A stretch of DNA of 64,000 bases from Capniomyces stellatus (Eukaryota; Kickxellomycota; Harpellomycetes; Harpellales; Legeriomycetaceae), in contig LUVW01000047.1 of the NCBI GenBank assembly GCA_001661515.1, positions 1-64,000 of the forward strand, in the 5' to 3' direction. The translations under genes were made by a program, and so were the position numbers. Positions within the stretch are counted from its first letter, which is position 1, and each line of letters starts with the position of its first letter. This document shows, piece by piece, positions 35,098 to 45,930 of the stretch. Below the pieces are notes generated by a model. That model was not told the origin of the DNA, did not search any database, and worked only from the letters and a program-made list of their open reading frames with translations.

Positions 35098-36654
35098 ATG
35101 ACATACCGCAATGGCCCTAGGTCATTTTTTGAACGCTTTAAAACGGCCACAAAAAAATATTTCAAAACATATTGGAGATTAGATCTGAAATGTGGTCTAC
35201 TTTTACTGTCAATATTTGCCATATTTGGGCTTGCCTACGGATTTAACGTAAGTGGTTCGTTTATTTGAACTTTTTTTTATAACAAGATCTATTGAGGCTG
35301 ATGTTGAGACTGTTATTGAGACTGTTATTGAGACTGATTTAATGGATCCTTACTAAATAGAACGTCATGGCAAATCTAGCCTCAAAACGCAGCAAAGTAA
35401 TCGAGGATGGATTAGGGAAAAAACTAGTACTTCCTGACGAAGGTATGTTAATGGAATCACCTACTTCCGTTTTCTCACTCACTACATATACATGCACTAA
35501 AATTATTCAAGCTAGTTTGATTGTTGTTTATACAATTTTCTGTTTGACCTTTTATTTTTTTACTTTTTTAAAAAATACAAGGTGTTTTACTTATCCTTTT
35601 AACATATATGAATACGCTGACTTTTTCTAGGATTTAATGCTATACCTAAGGTCGAGCTTTTGTGGTTGACTGATGCGTTTGTAACTATTTCAATTGTGTT
35701 TTCGGTTTTTCTTATGTTGATCTATGACCGACCCTACCGGTTTCTATGTCGATTTATATCTTCTTGGGCTTTAGCCCTGCTATTCAGAATGTAGGTCTAT
35801 ATACTATTGGCAACATACCACTTTATTTCTATTTGGCTTGGCAAGGAACGTCGGCCATCTATCCCTCCCCCCCCCCCCCCCCCCNNNNCCCCCCCCCCCC
35901 CCCCCCTTTCTTCGTTTATAAACTTTTATTGATATTCCAACTATGATATGGTATAGATCTACTGTTGCAACTACCTCACTTCCAGACCCAAGGCTGGATT
36001 GCGAGTACGTCACTGGGAGTATTTTTTCAAGTTTGCTATTGCATAGGTGTGGAGGTAACAATGCATCATATTTTACACTGCTATAAATAGCAAAGATTTG
36101 TATCTGTATACACAGGGCACTATCCGATACGAAATAGTATATCCAAGCACTGCAGGATTCATACAATATCTATATAATATCCATACAATACCACACGAAT
36201 ATAGATGTACTGTGATATTAAACCCAATCTTTTTTTTTCATTTAAATGAATAGATTTGATCTTTTCAGGCCATACATCAGTTTATGCCATTAATTTTATG
36301 GCATGCTTCTCGTTTTCGCCAAGAAACTATATTGGGAAAATCATCACCGTCATTCATTTTATTCTTTCAGTCGCTGCGTCGATTATAATCATTGCAAATC
36401 GGGCGCATTATACGATCGATGTTATCCTGGCCTGGTACCTTTCCGTGGGTAGCTGGTATATTGTGGCTTGGGTATGGTACTGGCATGTCACTCAAAAGGG
36501 CCGTTTCCTCTTGATTGAATTCCCACTAGGGCTTGGCAGGCATAAGAAAAGTGATAGCGAAGCATTGGTTAGACGTAGAATAATGCAACTAAAATATGCC
36601 TCGAATATAGAAAACGAAGCAGACATAGACCAAACCAACACGACCTGCAATTAG
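35098..36654 (+). CDS. Sphingomyelin-synthase-family phosphotransferase (SMS-type), canonical motif
   Basis: Five exons (35098–35247, 35361–35442, 35631–35790, 35957–36054, 36254–36654) join in frame to give 296 residues. Splicing exons 4 and 5 produces HRCGDLIFSGHTS, the SMS D3 motif C-G-D-x3-S-G-H-T. D4 is AHYTIDVILAW. The predicted catalytic triad is His170, His215 and Asp219, with the His–Asp spacing of four known for SMS. Five or six membrane helices are visible. SMS enzymes move a phospho-head group (phosphocholine or phosphoethanolamine) from a phospholipid to ceramide in Golgi or plasma membrane. Which head group is used cannot be told. Most studied fungi instead use Aur1-type inositol-phosphoceramide synthase. 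Intron 3 contains a poly-C tract with an assembly gap, so that junction needs checking. The start at 35098 is the first in-frame ATG. Confidence 0.82.
35867..35906. repeat. Poly-C tract with a 4-base assembly gap
   Basis: Eighteen C, four N (35885–35888) and eighteen more C lie inside intron 3 of the first SMS-type gene. The true length is unknown. Translating it gives an artificial poly-proline stretch. Confidence 0.95.
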
Positions 36655-39502
36655 CTTATTCCTTTCTGTTAAACGCCTATTTACATGTTGACCCATGTTA
36701 ATTTGATAATTTATATATATTTTTGACTTGATTTTCTTATTGTTATTATTATTATTTCATTCCATACGCTAGTAGTACCGGGTACTTTGGCTATTAAATC
36801 TATAACCGTATTGATATACATCCTTGGTACATTGTTGCCTTACATTCTTGATTAATAGACTGTACCTGCCTGCCATTTATTGTTATCAATATTACTACTT
36901 TATTACTATTACTATTTGCCTGTCATTTTAACTAGACTAAATATGATTAAAAGTCCAGTAATTTGATGACTACGTTTGTATTCCGGTTTGTAACTATCGA
37001 TCAGGAATAATTTACTCGACCAATTTTTTTTTTAAAAAAAAGGTCAAAACTGCCTCTAGTCGAGAAAAACAGCAGCAACAGACTAAAAAACGAGCTCATT
37101 GAATACAACAGCGTAACTCACAAAGTATAGACTACTTTGTATCTTTCCAACCAATGAGTTTTAGAGTTGAAATCTCGTTTTGATTGAATGGCTACAATAG
37201 ACCAATCTCTAACGTTCAACTTCAGTACCTTTCAAGCATATAGTAAAATCAATAAAAGTACACTGTTTTAATCTGAATAATAATAAAAAACACCTGACCA
37301 CAGAAATGACCCATTGCCTCGATCTGAATCATGAGTAATTGGGTCATGGGTATTGCACGAGTAAAATTAACTGTCATCGAAACTACATTCTTTTACTGCG
37401 TTTTGCTGTGAAATAATGGCTGCTATAAAAACTTCAATGGATAAATAGTCGATACAAAGACTTGAACATCCCCTTTTTTTTTTGGAGATTTCCATCTACT
37501 ATATAGTTACTCAGTGAGGTACTGAAACGACGAAGGCTTCTCACCTGAACACATGAGTCAAGCTTTTTGAAGAGGCTCATAATGAACTTTGTTGGGGCCG
37601 GTTCATTTATCAGTTTAGTAGAAAGTTTATTGAAAGTGTAGAATATCGTTTTTTTAATTGGAGTGATGTAACATTTGAACAGATGACTTGTCGGTGAATT
37701 GTGTTTATAACCATTGCTTTTCTCCCCTTTTTCTTTTTTCTTGTTCAACTAATTACTATTATTGTCGAATTTATTATAAATTCCGCTGTTGAAAAAGCTA
37801 ATTTTAAATCGATTTTCGGCAAATTTAGGAATACAAAAAATAATTACCAGTCAAGTTGTCAAGTGAAAAGTTTTTCTTGACAACAAATGTTAAATCTCGA
37901 CCAATCCGTTGATGTTAGCAAGTTGTAAATTAACTGAGGATTATTTAATGCTCTCAATGGTTTAAATCGGTCCAAAAAAAAAACAGCACAAAATTTTTTT
38001 CTGTTTATTTACGTTAACACTCATAATTGAACAGAGCTAGCAAAGTCAGCCAAAGAGCGTTTAATCAACCTTACAAAAAAATGTATATTTGTATTTTGGA
38101 ATTCCAAGTTATTCCAGAGCAATAAAGAGGCTATATGCTGAAAAAAGTGGAGTCTATTATGGCTCAATGCGAAACTAAGAAAGAAAGAGACTACTGTTTC
38201 TGCTAAATGATTTTATTGATGCCAGCTTTCTTGTTAGCGCAAACATTAAAGGCAAAAGTAAAAAGAAGAGTCATTTCCAAACGAATTAAAGGCTACCTGG
38301 GCCTGTTATAGTTAAGCCATTAGCATTGTTGTGTTTTTTTTACTCCAGGTTATATTAAAAGCCATTGTTTCTAGCCAACTTAATACAAGATGCTCGTACC
38401 AATCAGTGCATTAGAAAAATACTCCCATTGGCCCAAAACGAGTTGATGTTGATACTTTCAAATAACTTGCTCAAGTAAACTTGTTTAAAATAGACTGTTG
38501 GCAATATTAAGCACCTAGTAAGCATAATATTAATAGGGTGCCTGTTTTCTCGAGCCTCGATTCAAAAATAATAGCATAATAAAAATCACTCATTTGATAA
38601 ATTGGAGTGTTGGAGTCATAATATTATTTCTGTTACTCTAAATGTGTAATGTTTATTAGAACGTGGAATAAAGAACACAGAATGCAGTAATTAGAACAAA
38701 TAGGTGAAAAAAAAATAGGAAAAGCAAATAGTTAGTTGAAATAAAAGCAATAAATCCGCTGCGATTACATAAAACACAAATTCAGATAGTTTATTTACAA
38801 AGTAAATCAATTAGGGGTTTTTTTTATACATCTATTTTACCAATTCTCGCTAGTTAACTTAATCATATTAAGAGGTCTTCATAGAAAAAGCGCTAGTGCT
38901 ATTATGTCTTTCTGAATCTACCCAGCAAACCTATAATCAATATTGTTACTTTGTATACCTGTAAACAGTAAGTTTGGTAGAATGCAGCTTGTAAACGAAC
39001 AAAACGGGCTATTTGTAAAAGTAAGTAAGGTCTCGCTATTAAATAATGTGGTTGGTGTAGGAAATGATGTTGAAAGGGAAAGTCTAAAAAGCCATTATTT
39101 AAACTGTTACCAACCTCAATAATCTCAACTGCCCCAACAAAAAAAAATTACAAAAAAAAATTGTAACAGAAGTGAAATAGAAAAAAAAGTCGAAAAACTA
39201 AACTAAAATGTTATAATTTGGCAAAGCTTTAACCTGTGTATAGATTGTTTTTATCTTACAAATATTATAGAAAAGCATATAAAAATTTAAATAATACATA
39301 GACCTCCCCCCACCCAAAAAAGTTTTTTTTTGTATAAAAAAAGCTTATAAAGATAGACACACTAGCACTAAAAAAGAAGCACAACTTAAGCACCAGTGCT
39401 AGGCGTACCACGTTTTGTAGTATACACCTTCTAAATACCTGCGAGTGTCGTTTTAAATATTTTACTTTGCTAAAACTGCACTAATAGCGGGAAGGCGATG
39501 AA
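36655..39502. other. Intergenic region, no gene supported
   Basis: About 2.8 kb of AT-rich DNA between two SMS-type genes. The longest open frame (about 104 codons, minus strand, 37434–37748) is Lys/Ser-biased without a recognisable domain. No decayed SMS copy was recognised. The last 200 bases include a TATAAAAA-type element near 39335. Confidence 0.5.
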
Positions 39503-40588
39503 ATGGCTAGCTACAATGTTGCAAGTATACTGCGAAGACTTAATAAAAAGCCTCCATTGCTGCTGCGCGAGGTAAATCGGACGCTGGTTTCATTTGTTTT
39601 TGTGTTTACGATATCATGCTTTATGGCATTTCTTCAGCTGGTCTCGGATAAAAGATATGATAGCTATATTGTCAAGAGTCAGGCAGACAACAGCCTGAGA
39701 GACGTGTTCTTTGACTATATCCCGATTACACATTCGTATTACATTGTTGATATGTGCTTAAACAGCTCGATCTTTCTTGCGGTTGTTGGGAACATGTACT
39801 TTCTTCCAAGTTGGACAGCAAGATTGATTTCAATGCGTCGCATTTTTTGGATCACCGGTGTTTTATATCTCCTAAGAAGCATAACGCTATTTGTAACTAC
39901 ACTACCACCAACAACAGGCGGGAGCTGTGTGCGACAGGATATGACAGATGCCGGGTTTCTAAGATACATGTCGGCAATACTTAAAATGCTTTCAGGCGAA
40001 ACAAAGAGTTGCACCGATAACATTTTTTCTGGGCATACTACTATTTCAACCACATGTTTCATGCTATGGTGGCTATACTGTCCAACCCCTGGATTTTTAA
40101 TCTATTCGGCAATACACACGAGTATCACATTCTTCCTTATTATAGGGTCGCGACTCCATTACACCGTGGATGTGATTTTGGCCTTTGTACTTACAATAGG
40201 CACACACTATGTTTATTTCTCGGCCCTAGACCAAAAATACCACTCCCAGTCTTTAAAGCATCTGTTCCTCACGGAACAAGTCCAGACAGGAACGCTGCAA
40301 AATATATTTTTCAGAAGCTCGACAGAAGAGCGCGATAATGCGAACGAAACCGACTATATACGAGTTTCAGTCGAGGATACAGATCTGGAAAAGGCAAGCC
40401 CGAGTGAGGCTCAAGTAACAAGAAACGTTGCCTTGAACCTAATCCACAACAAACCCAACTTGCTATTCTCAGCTCGTCGCTTAAACTCCAACATACTATG
40501 CGATATTGTGGGTTGGGCCGATGGTTTAGATCTTAGGGAAAGGGAACTATACTTTTCTGATATTTTATTTGAAAACAAGGATAACTAA
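39503..40588 (+). CDS. SMS-type membrane phosphotransferase, paralogue A
   Basis: An intronless gene for 361 residues. The N-terminal cytoplasmic part carries ILRRLNKKPPLLLREVNRT, followed by about six membrane helices. The SMS landmarks are LRDVFFDYIPITHSYYIVD (D1-like), SMRRIFWITGVLYLLRSITL, CTDNIFSGHTT (D3, with Thr replacing the usual Gly) and SRLHYTVDVILAF (D4). The catalytic triad is predicted as His178, His219 and Asp223. After the membrane region a charged variable linker leads to a C-terminal block conserved in the second paralogue: EAQVTRNVALNLIHNKPNLL and CDIVGWADGLDLRERELYFS. The expected role is a ceramide head-group transferase or related PAP2-type enzyme; the donor lipid is unknown. 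Lack of introns and the extra C-terminal block set it apart from the five-exon gene at 35098. Confidence 0.8.
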   Translation: MASYNVASILRRLNKKPPLLLREVNRTLVSFVFVFTISCFMAFLQLVSDKRYDSYIVKSQADNSLRDVFFDYIPITHSYYIVDMCLNSSIFLAVVGNMYFLPSWTARLISMRRIFWITGVLYLLRSITLFVTTLPPTTGGSCVRQDMTDAGFLRYMSAILKMLSGETKSCTDNIFSGHTTISTTCFMLWWLYCPTPGFLIYSAIHTSITFFLIIGSRLHYTVDVILAFVLTIGTHYVYFSALDQKYHSQSLKHLFLTEQVQTGTLQNIFFRSSTEERDNANETDYIRVSVEDTDLEKASPSEAQVTRNVALNLIHNKPNLLFSARRLNSNILCDIVGWADGLDLRERELYFSDILFENKDN

Positions 40589-40955
40589 AGGCATTAGTAC
40601 TTTTATATAGTCTCATTTACAAATATCGACTCTTTTACTGGCGTTTTATTGCCTTGATCGTTTGTTTTATAGCTTTATAAATCTTATAGTCGCTACCCTC
40701 TTCATTACTTTTGCTTTTTTTTATTTTCTACTCGCTCTGATATGTTTAATTTATATATGTACAACAAAACTCAACATAGATGTGTATACATTAGATACAC
40801 GTAATTTTGTCTTTTTATATACTCACAATATTATTCAAGTTCTTTTAATTTATTCATCCGTTACCAAGCTGTAGTTTATAAACGGTATATCAAGTGCACA
40901 TCGTCTTGGGGGCATGGCCTGACAGACAGCTGCTTTTGAACGTAAACACACACCT
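40589..40955. other. Convergent 3' intergenic region
   Basis: About 370 bp between the stops of SMS-type paralogue A and the NME6-like gene. T-rich, with no gene seen. Confidence 0.5.
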
Positions 40956-41959
40956 TCACTGTGCTCTCAATCTTAACTCTGGAAACAGCATAGCAATCTC
41001 ATTGTACGAGTTTTCGGGCGAATCTATATCAAGCACATTGAACTGCTTTAAGCCTTTCTTTTTCCTCCCTCTATCTTTATTAAACTGTGAATTAAAAGGG
41101 GATTTCTTTCAAATACCTGACCCATGAAACGAGTTTCTTGTGTCTGTCAGCCCTAATAAAGATCTAAGACTAAATTCAGGCGATAGCTTGGCTCTATTTG
41201 TAGGTTTTGCACTTTCGTTACATACAACTTGATATATTGTATATATAAAGGCCATACCAACCATTCCAAAAAAAAAAACGCCCACTACACCATCGTCAAA
41301 GACAATGACAAGTATACACACACAAACACACACATCTAATATGCATCCAGACTATAAAAATAAACACTAAATGTATTTACTTGACAGGATGTGTTGGTCC
41401 AATAAGCTTTCTCCATCGAAGGATAACATCGTCTCCCTGTAGCACCAGCGCTTGAAACAGGCCGCTGCAAGCGGTTTAATAATATCCAGACATAAAAGTA
41501 CATTAATAACGTAGCGCTAACATGTTCACGGATTTTCTATAATGCCATAAAGTCGTGTAGGCATAAATAATCCTTAGTTAGGACATATTTGTGTTACCTT
41601 GTCATATACCCAGTCAATCGCTCAAAAAAAAAGCGACCTTGGTGGACCTTATAAAACATTTCAGCATCAGCTTTGCTCCATAATACCGCCTTTTGTGCCA
41701 AGATTCTTACAGGCGAATCTACCGAATCTAATCGTTTTATCTCAGATAAAACTCGCTCAACAGCAAAACGATCAGCACATAGATCTGGTTTCATTAATGC
41801 CAATGTGACTTGACTGCCTGTGCATTCTTTTTTAGCTCTAGGTATACTTGTATGTAGATTTGATTTTGCTTTTGAATCCAATGTTGTGCTTCTCTCTGTA
41901 ATTGGTGCCCTCAAGGATCTAAAGCAAAATTTTGGGCGTGTTTTAGTTAAAATTAGCAT
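40956..41959 (-). CDS. Nucleoside diphosphate kinase, NME6-like
   Basis: Four minus-strand exons (41959–41598, 41464–41381, 41193–41117, 41023–40956) close in frame to 196 residues. The basic, acid-poor first 45 residues look like a mitochondrial presequence. NDK landmarks are: VTLALMKPDL; KVHQGRFFFERLTGYMT|SGLF; LVLQGDDVILRWRKLIGPTH; SLRSLLGLTDTRNSFHGSD with active-site His172; and NSYNEIAMLFPE. The GLTDTRN...HGSD arrangement, and the spacer before it, fit the NM23-H6 branch better than the cytosolic NDK. The enzyme class transfers gamma-phosphate among nucleotides; several NME6 proteins have low activity and act in mitochondria. The last two exons are very short and visible only through motif phase. 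Confidence 0.87.
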
Positions 41960-42162
41960 TATGTTTACTTCGAGCAGTTGGTTTTAAAAAGGGTCCAAAA
42001 GTGTTGAGAATAAGTTGTATTTAATTAAAGTTTTTTTTATTACTGCAATTGAATTGGATTTAAGATTTTTATTTTATTTTGCGCCTTTTCGTTGTGGTAA
42101 CGGATTCAGATTTTTCTCCAGGCCAAGAATTTTTTTTTATTAAAGAATTCTCGGAAATTATC

Positions 42163-43519
42163 ATGTTTTCACTTGGGAATTTTCGGAAGCTATTCGCAAA
42201 ACAGGCCATTGGCTATACGTTGCAAGTAAGCTTTCTTTGAATAATAACCTGGTTCTAAACAAGAAACCAAGTTGCGCAGAATTGTTATTCTCAAATGTAC
42301 TCTTCAAAACATTTCCAATTCCAATTCCAAAATAACAATAACTAAACAACATACATTTCTCTGCACCTTTCTTACTTGGAATTTACTGCCGGATCTGCAA
42401 ACCAAGATCAGATTCAAAAGGCAGCAGCAAAACATACATTTGCATTAAAAATCAAGAAAGCAGCAGGTATACCCAAGGCTCACGGCATAGAGAAGGCGAA
42501 ATGTCACAGAGTTGCGAAATGCTGCTGTCCGAAAACGGCTCGATAAATCTTTACTTGTCTTTAATGCAATCACGAAAATCATGGAGCAAAAATATCTTGA
42601 GGTCTTGTTTAGAGGCTGATTTCCTTAGGGAGGAGGCGATAAATCCAGACACCCAAAACCCCGAAATTAACAAATGGCGAAGTCTTGGCTATTGTGGCGT
42701 GTTTTTGGGATCTCATTCATACGAGGATTCAGAGTTTTTTATAAGGTTTTCTGATAGCAGCTTGAAAAAAGATATTGGTGTTGAAGCAAATATAGAATTA
42801 AACAAAAAGGAATTAAGCGAAAGCTTCAACAGCACAAGCAGCGGTTTTCAGCTCGGGTTTAGATTTCCTCAGCAATTAGAGGGCGTATATGTATTTCCCA
42901 AGGATATGGTTAGCGAGACGGTATACACAGAGCCGACAATAAAGGTCTGCCACGTCAAAGCTAAAGTTTATATTTATAGTAGTACCAATACCAACGTTGA
43001 TAACAAAACGGCATAGCATGTAAATATATACTACATCATATTTAACCGTGAGTGGTGGTGTGGTGTGGGGGGCATATACTATGATTGTAGGCGGTTCTAT
43101 CTTTTAGCATTCCATTAAAGCATGAGGACAAGTGCATGGACGATGATATGTACAACAGCAAAAGATTTAGTTTTATGGCGGTAACAATGGGGATAGATAA
43201 AGCGGGAGTGGAACTTAAAAAACATTTGGACTTGCTATCCAATCATTCTAGCACACTGCTGGAACGAGAAAAACGAAGCCAGTATATTGTAAGTCTGACT
43301 ATGCTATTTTCAACGCGATGGATATATTTTGTTATATTGTTAGCATTTGCTGATACTCCATCTTTTTAATTGAAAACTGTGGATGATGTATAAACTTCAA
43401 TGGCACTGTATTAGACCCAAGACCACAGAAAGTTATATTGGGCAGAGTTCAAACAGATTGCTGGGGATATTAACGACTTGGACCTTCTTTATACTGATAA
43501 TAAACTCGACGTCGGCTAG
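42163..43519 (+). CDS. Unrecognised multi-exon protein, possibly mitochondrial
   Basis: My best model has four phase-0 exons (42163–42225, 42510–42995, 43091–43288, 43415–43519) and 283 residues. The N-terminus MFSLGNFRKLFAKQAIGYT is basic and amphipathic, like a mitochondrial targeting sequence. The middle contains RSLGYCGVFLGSHSYEDSEF and GFQLGFRFPQQLEGVYVFP, and the later part RFSFMAVTMGIDKAGVELKK and KLYWAEFKQIAGDINDLDLL. I see no membrane segment or catalytic motif and do not recognise a family. The coding signal is strongest from 42510 on. The first exon and the donor at 42995 (gttgat) are less certain. A start at the ATG 42501 without the first exon is the alternative. It lies head-to-head with the NME6-like gene, about 200 bp apart, so they may share a promoter. 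Confidence 0.55.
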
Positions 43520-43866
43520 ATTGTGATATCTGGTACAGAATGTAGCGCCAAAACAAGCACATAACACTATACTACAAAATACCACCAGTACATTTAAAAT
43601 ATCAGCCCATTATATGTTGTGTATATATGCACCATTCAGCTACTTTCTTGGCTCTACTGATTATTGTCGTTTATTTAACTTTGTATACACACCAAAAACA
43701 ACCTTAATCATCACTCCATTTGATCCAAGTAAACCGCGATTATTGTGATTTATTCGCATCCCAAGTAAAAAATAAAACATCTGTTTAAAAAGTTAAAAGT
43801 TTACAAGAATAGCCAAAAAAAAAAAAAGACGGTCATATGCAAGTAAAAACATTTACTGAGTTGTGT
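43520..43866. other. Convergent 3' intergenic region
   Basis: About 350 bp between the unrecognised gene and GOS1. AT-rich, with no gene seen. Confidence 0.5.
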
Positions 43867-45112
43867 TTAGGCAAAGATATAGTGAATAAACAATATTATA
43901 CAAACAGAGGCTATAATTGCTAGTATTACTTGATCGCGCAACTTTCTTCCTCGAATTCTACGCATCAAGACATACATGCTTGGGAACACCTGGTTGATTC
44001 CGGTTAACCGATTTCCAGTACCGATTAGACTCGAGTGCTGCTCGCGTAGATCGCTGCGAATATCAAATGCCTGGCCAACAATAAAGTCGGTTTCATTAAT
44101 CGCATTGTCGATATGAATCCGCTCCTCTAGCAGCATGTCTTGACCTGATCCAACATTTCTAAATAAATATTTTTTAAAAAAAACCCCCTAAGAAGTGTAA
44201 ACAACACTGTTCAACAAATGACCACTTGAAAGTCAATTTGTATTTTTTTCATTAAAAAATAAGAAGAAAAAGGAAGACCAGTATTCCTTTTTTACTTTCT
44301 TCCGCCTTTCTTCAACAATTGTATTACTCTCTATTATGTTTAAGCTCGCCGCTATACCGTTATAAACCATCGGTGGCTTGGCTTAATATAAATTACCTGT
44401 TTATGTTGGAATCTCTCATTAGCATTGCTCTGTTTTTAAGCTTATTGATGTTAAGCTATGTAGCGGTGGTAAATACAATACATTAAATACAACACAGTGG
44501 TTAAGCAACGCGAACTTGCTTAACGCAATAACTTGCTTTGTATCAATAAAATATAATTAAAAGCGCACCGGTACTTTAAAAAATTAAACCCCCCCCCCCT
44601 CCCCAAAAAAAACGGAACCATTTTATTTCAACTTGCCTGATACTTCTTGAAAGAGATGCGATATTCTTGGTACGCCTCACTGTGTCTTTGGAGGACTCTG
44701 AATGGGATGGCAATATTAGAATCATCGCTAGTAGATGAGCTATCGAGCTGATGAACTAGAGTTTCAAGCTATTTGTTTTCGAGTTTCAGGAGTCATCAAT
44801 AAACGGGTTTGGCGCTTTAAATCTCTTCTCTTTTTTTTTTTTCAACACGTTATTGTGCAAGTTAGAGTTGGCTTAGTTGAAAATTTAAAGGTGCATTTAA
44901 CTTACGTTGTTTAATGTTTCGTTGATTGCGTTTTCCAATTTCGCAACATTGTTAATCCAGTTTTCATCTGAAGAACTGCTTTTAGTGGTGGTATAGTTTG
45001 AGTACTTCATCAACATTGCTTCAAGATTCCTTTCTAGCTCTTGAGCGCTACCGGACAAGCTTTCCCAATCCTGGCTACCATTGTTGTTTTTTCGCAACTT
45101 GTTTTTTGGCAT
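43867..45112 (-). CDS. GOS1: Golgi Q-SNARE Gos1 (GOSR1/GOS28 family)
   Basis: Four minus-strand exons (45112–44906, 44768–44637, 44455–44397, 44158–43867) give 229 residues, close to yeast Gos1 (223). The N-terminal Habc-type helices begin around DWESLSGSAQELERNLEAML and FRVLQRHSEAYQEYRISFKK. The SNARE helix runs from LLEERIHIDNAINETDFIVG through Q173 in LREQHSSL (zero-layer glutamine) to NRLTGINQVFP. A C-terminal anchor follows (RDQVILAIIASVCIILFIHY). Gos1 pairs with Sed5, Ykt6 and Sft1 in intra-Golgi fusion. Intron 2 needs a GC donor (CAG|GCAAGT) because no GT fits the frame there. It is divergent from the UCHL3-type gene. Confidence 0.9.
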
Positions 45113-45930
45113 TTTCGTTTACCGAGTGTCGTAAATAGCTATCAGCCAAGTAGCAGTTTTGTATTCTTGATTCAAAATGAATGGTTATAACCGTCAAATA
45201 TCGAACTTTTGTCCTATTTCGACAATAGCAAAACACAGAAAACCAAGCAAAGTTTAATAATCTCAGTAGTATTATAAAAAAGAAGTAAAACCAAGCAAGC
45301 CAGGCTTGAAAATCAAGGTAAGATGAGTTTAATTCAAGCAGATTTCATAATCCGTTTAAACCAAACTTGTGTAATTCAATTGTTAAAATTACGAGCCAAA
45401 ATTTTAACAAAGATTTAAAAATAATTAACTGGTGATAGTCGTAGCTAAGGAATGGTTAAATAACCTAATTACATTTGTTTGTCGTACTTAAAATGACTGG
45501 GTTTGAATCATCCAAAATCAATATGTCTAGTCGTAGAAAAATACATGAATGGCAAAACAAAACCGACCATTTGGACTTCAATGTTAAATAAAACGAGCAA
45601 TTGAAAACTTGGCAATTTTGAGGAGAGTAAAAAATAATAATGTGTTCCTGATAAACTGAAGCCGAGAAATAATCGCAATTCAAAAGAAATCACAGCGTTG
45701 CCTGTTTGCTTATTTTGACACCAAACTATCAGCTTATCCAGCTCTAAAATCAGAACAATACAACCTTAATAACAGGCACTAGTTGTAACAAACAGTAAGC
45801 TTGTCCAACATTAGCTCATCCGTCAACACACAATCAAAACTTTGTTTGCACACCGCCTTGTGGGGTACTAAAAAGAAAGAAGGATTACAATATCAAAAGA
45901 AAGAAAGAGGGGTGAAACAATATAAATACA
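45113..45930. other. Divergent promoter region between GOS1 and the UCHL3-type gene
   Basis: About 0.8 kb of AT-rich DNA. A TATAAATA element lies immediately upstream of the UCHL3-type ATG (45921–45928), too close to act as a normal TATA box. No gene is seen. Confidence 0.45.

Noticed and set aside
35746..35946. Frame continuing from SMS-type exon 3 into a poly-proline stretch
   Set aside because: It is in a different frame from exon 3; the poly-C run is intronic and interrupted by N. Splicing restores the SMS motif downstream.
37434..37748. 104-codon minus-strand frame
   Set aside because: Lys/Ser-biased, no domain, no convincing start context or splice partners.
42412..42466. Extra exon in the unrecognised gene (helical, Lys/Ala-rich)
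   Set aside because: Joining it to the next exon forces the wrong reading frame; the phase-consistent model omits it.
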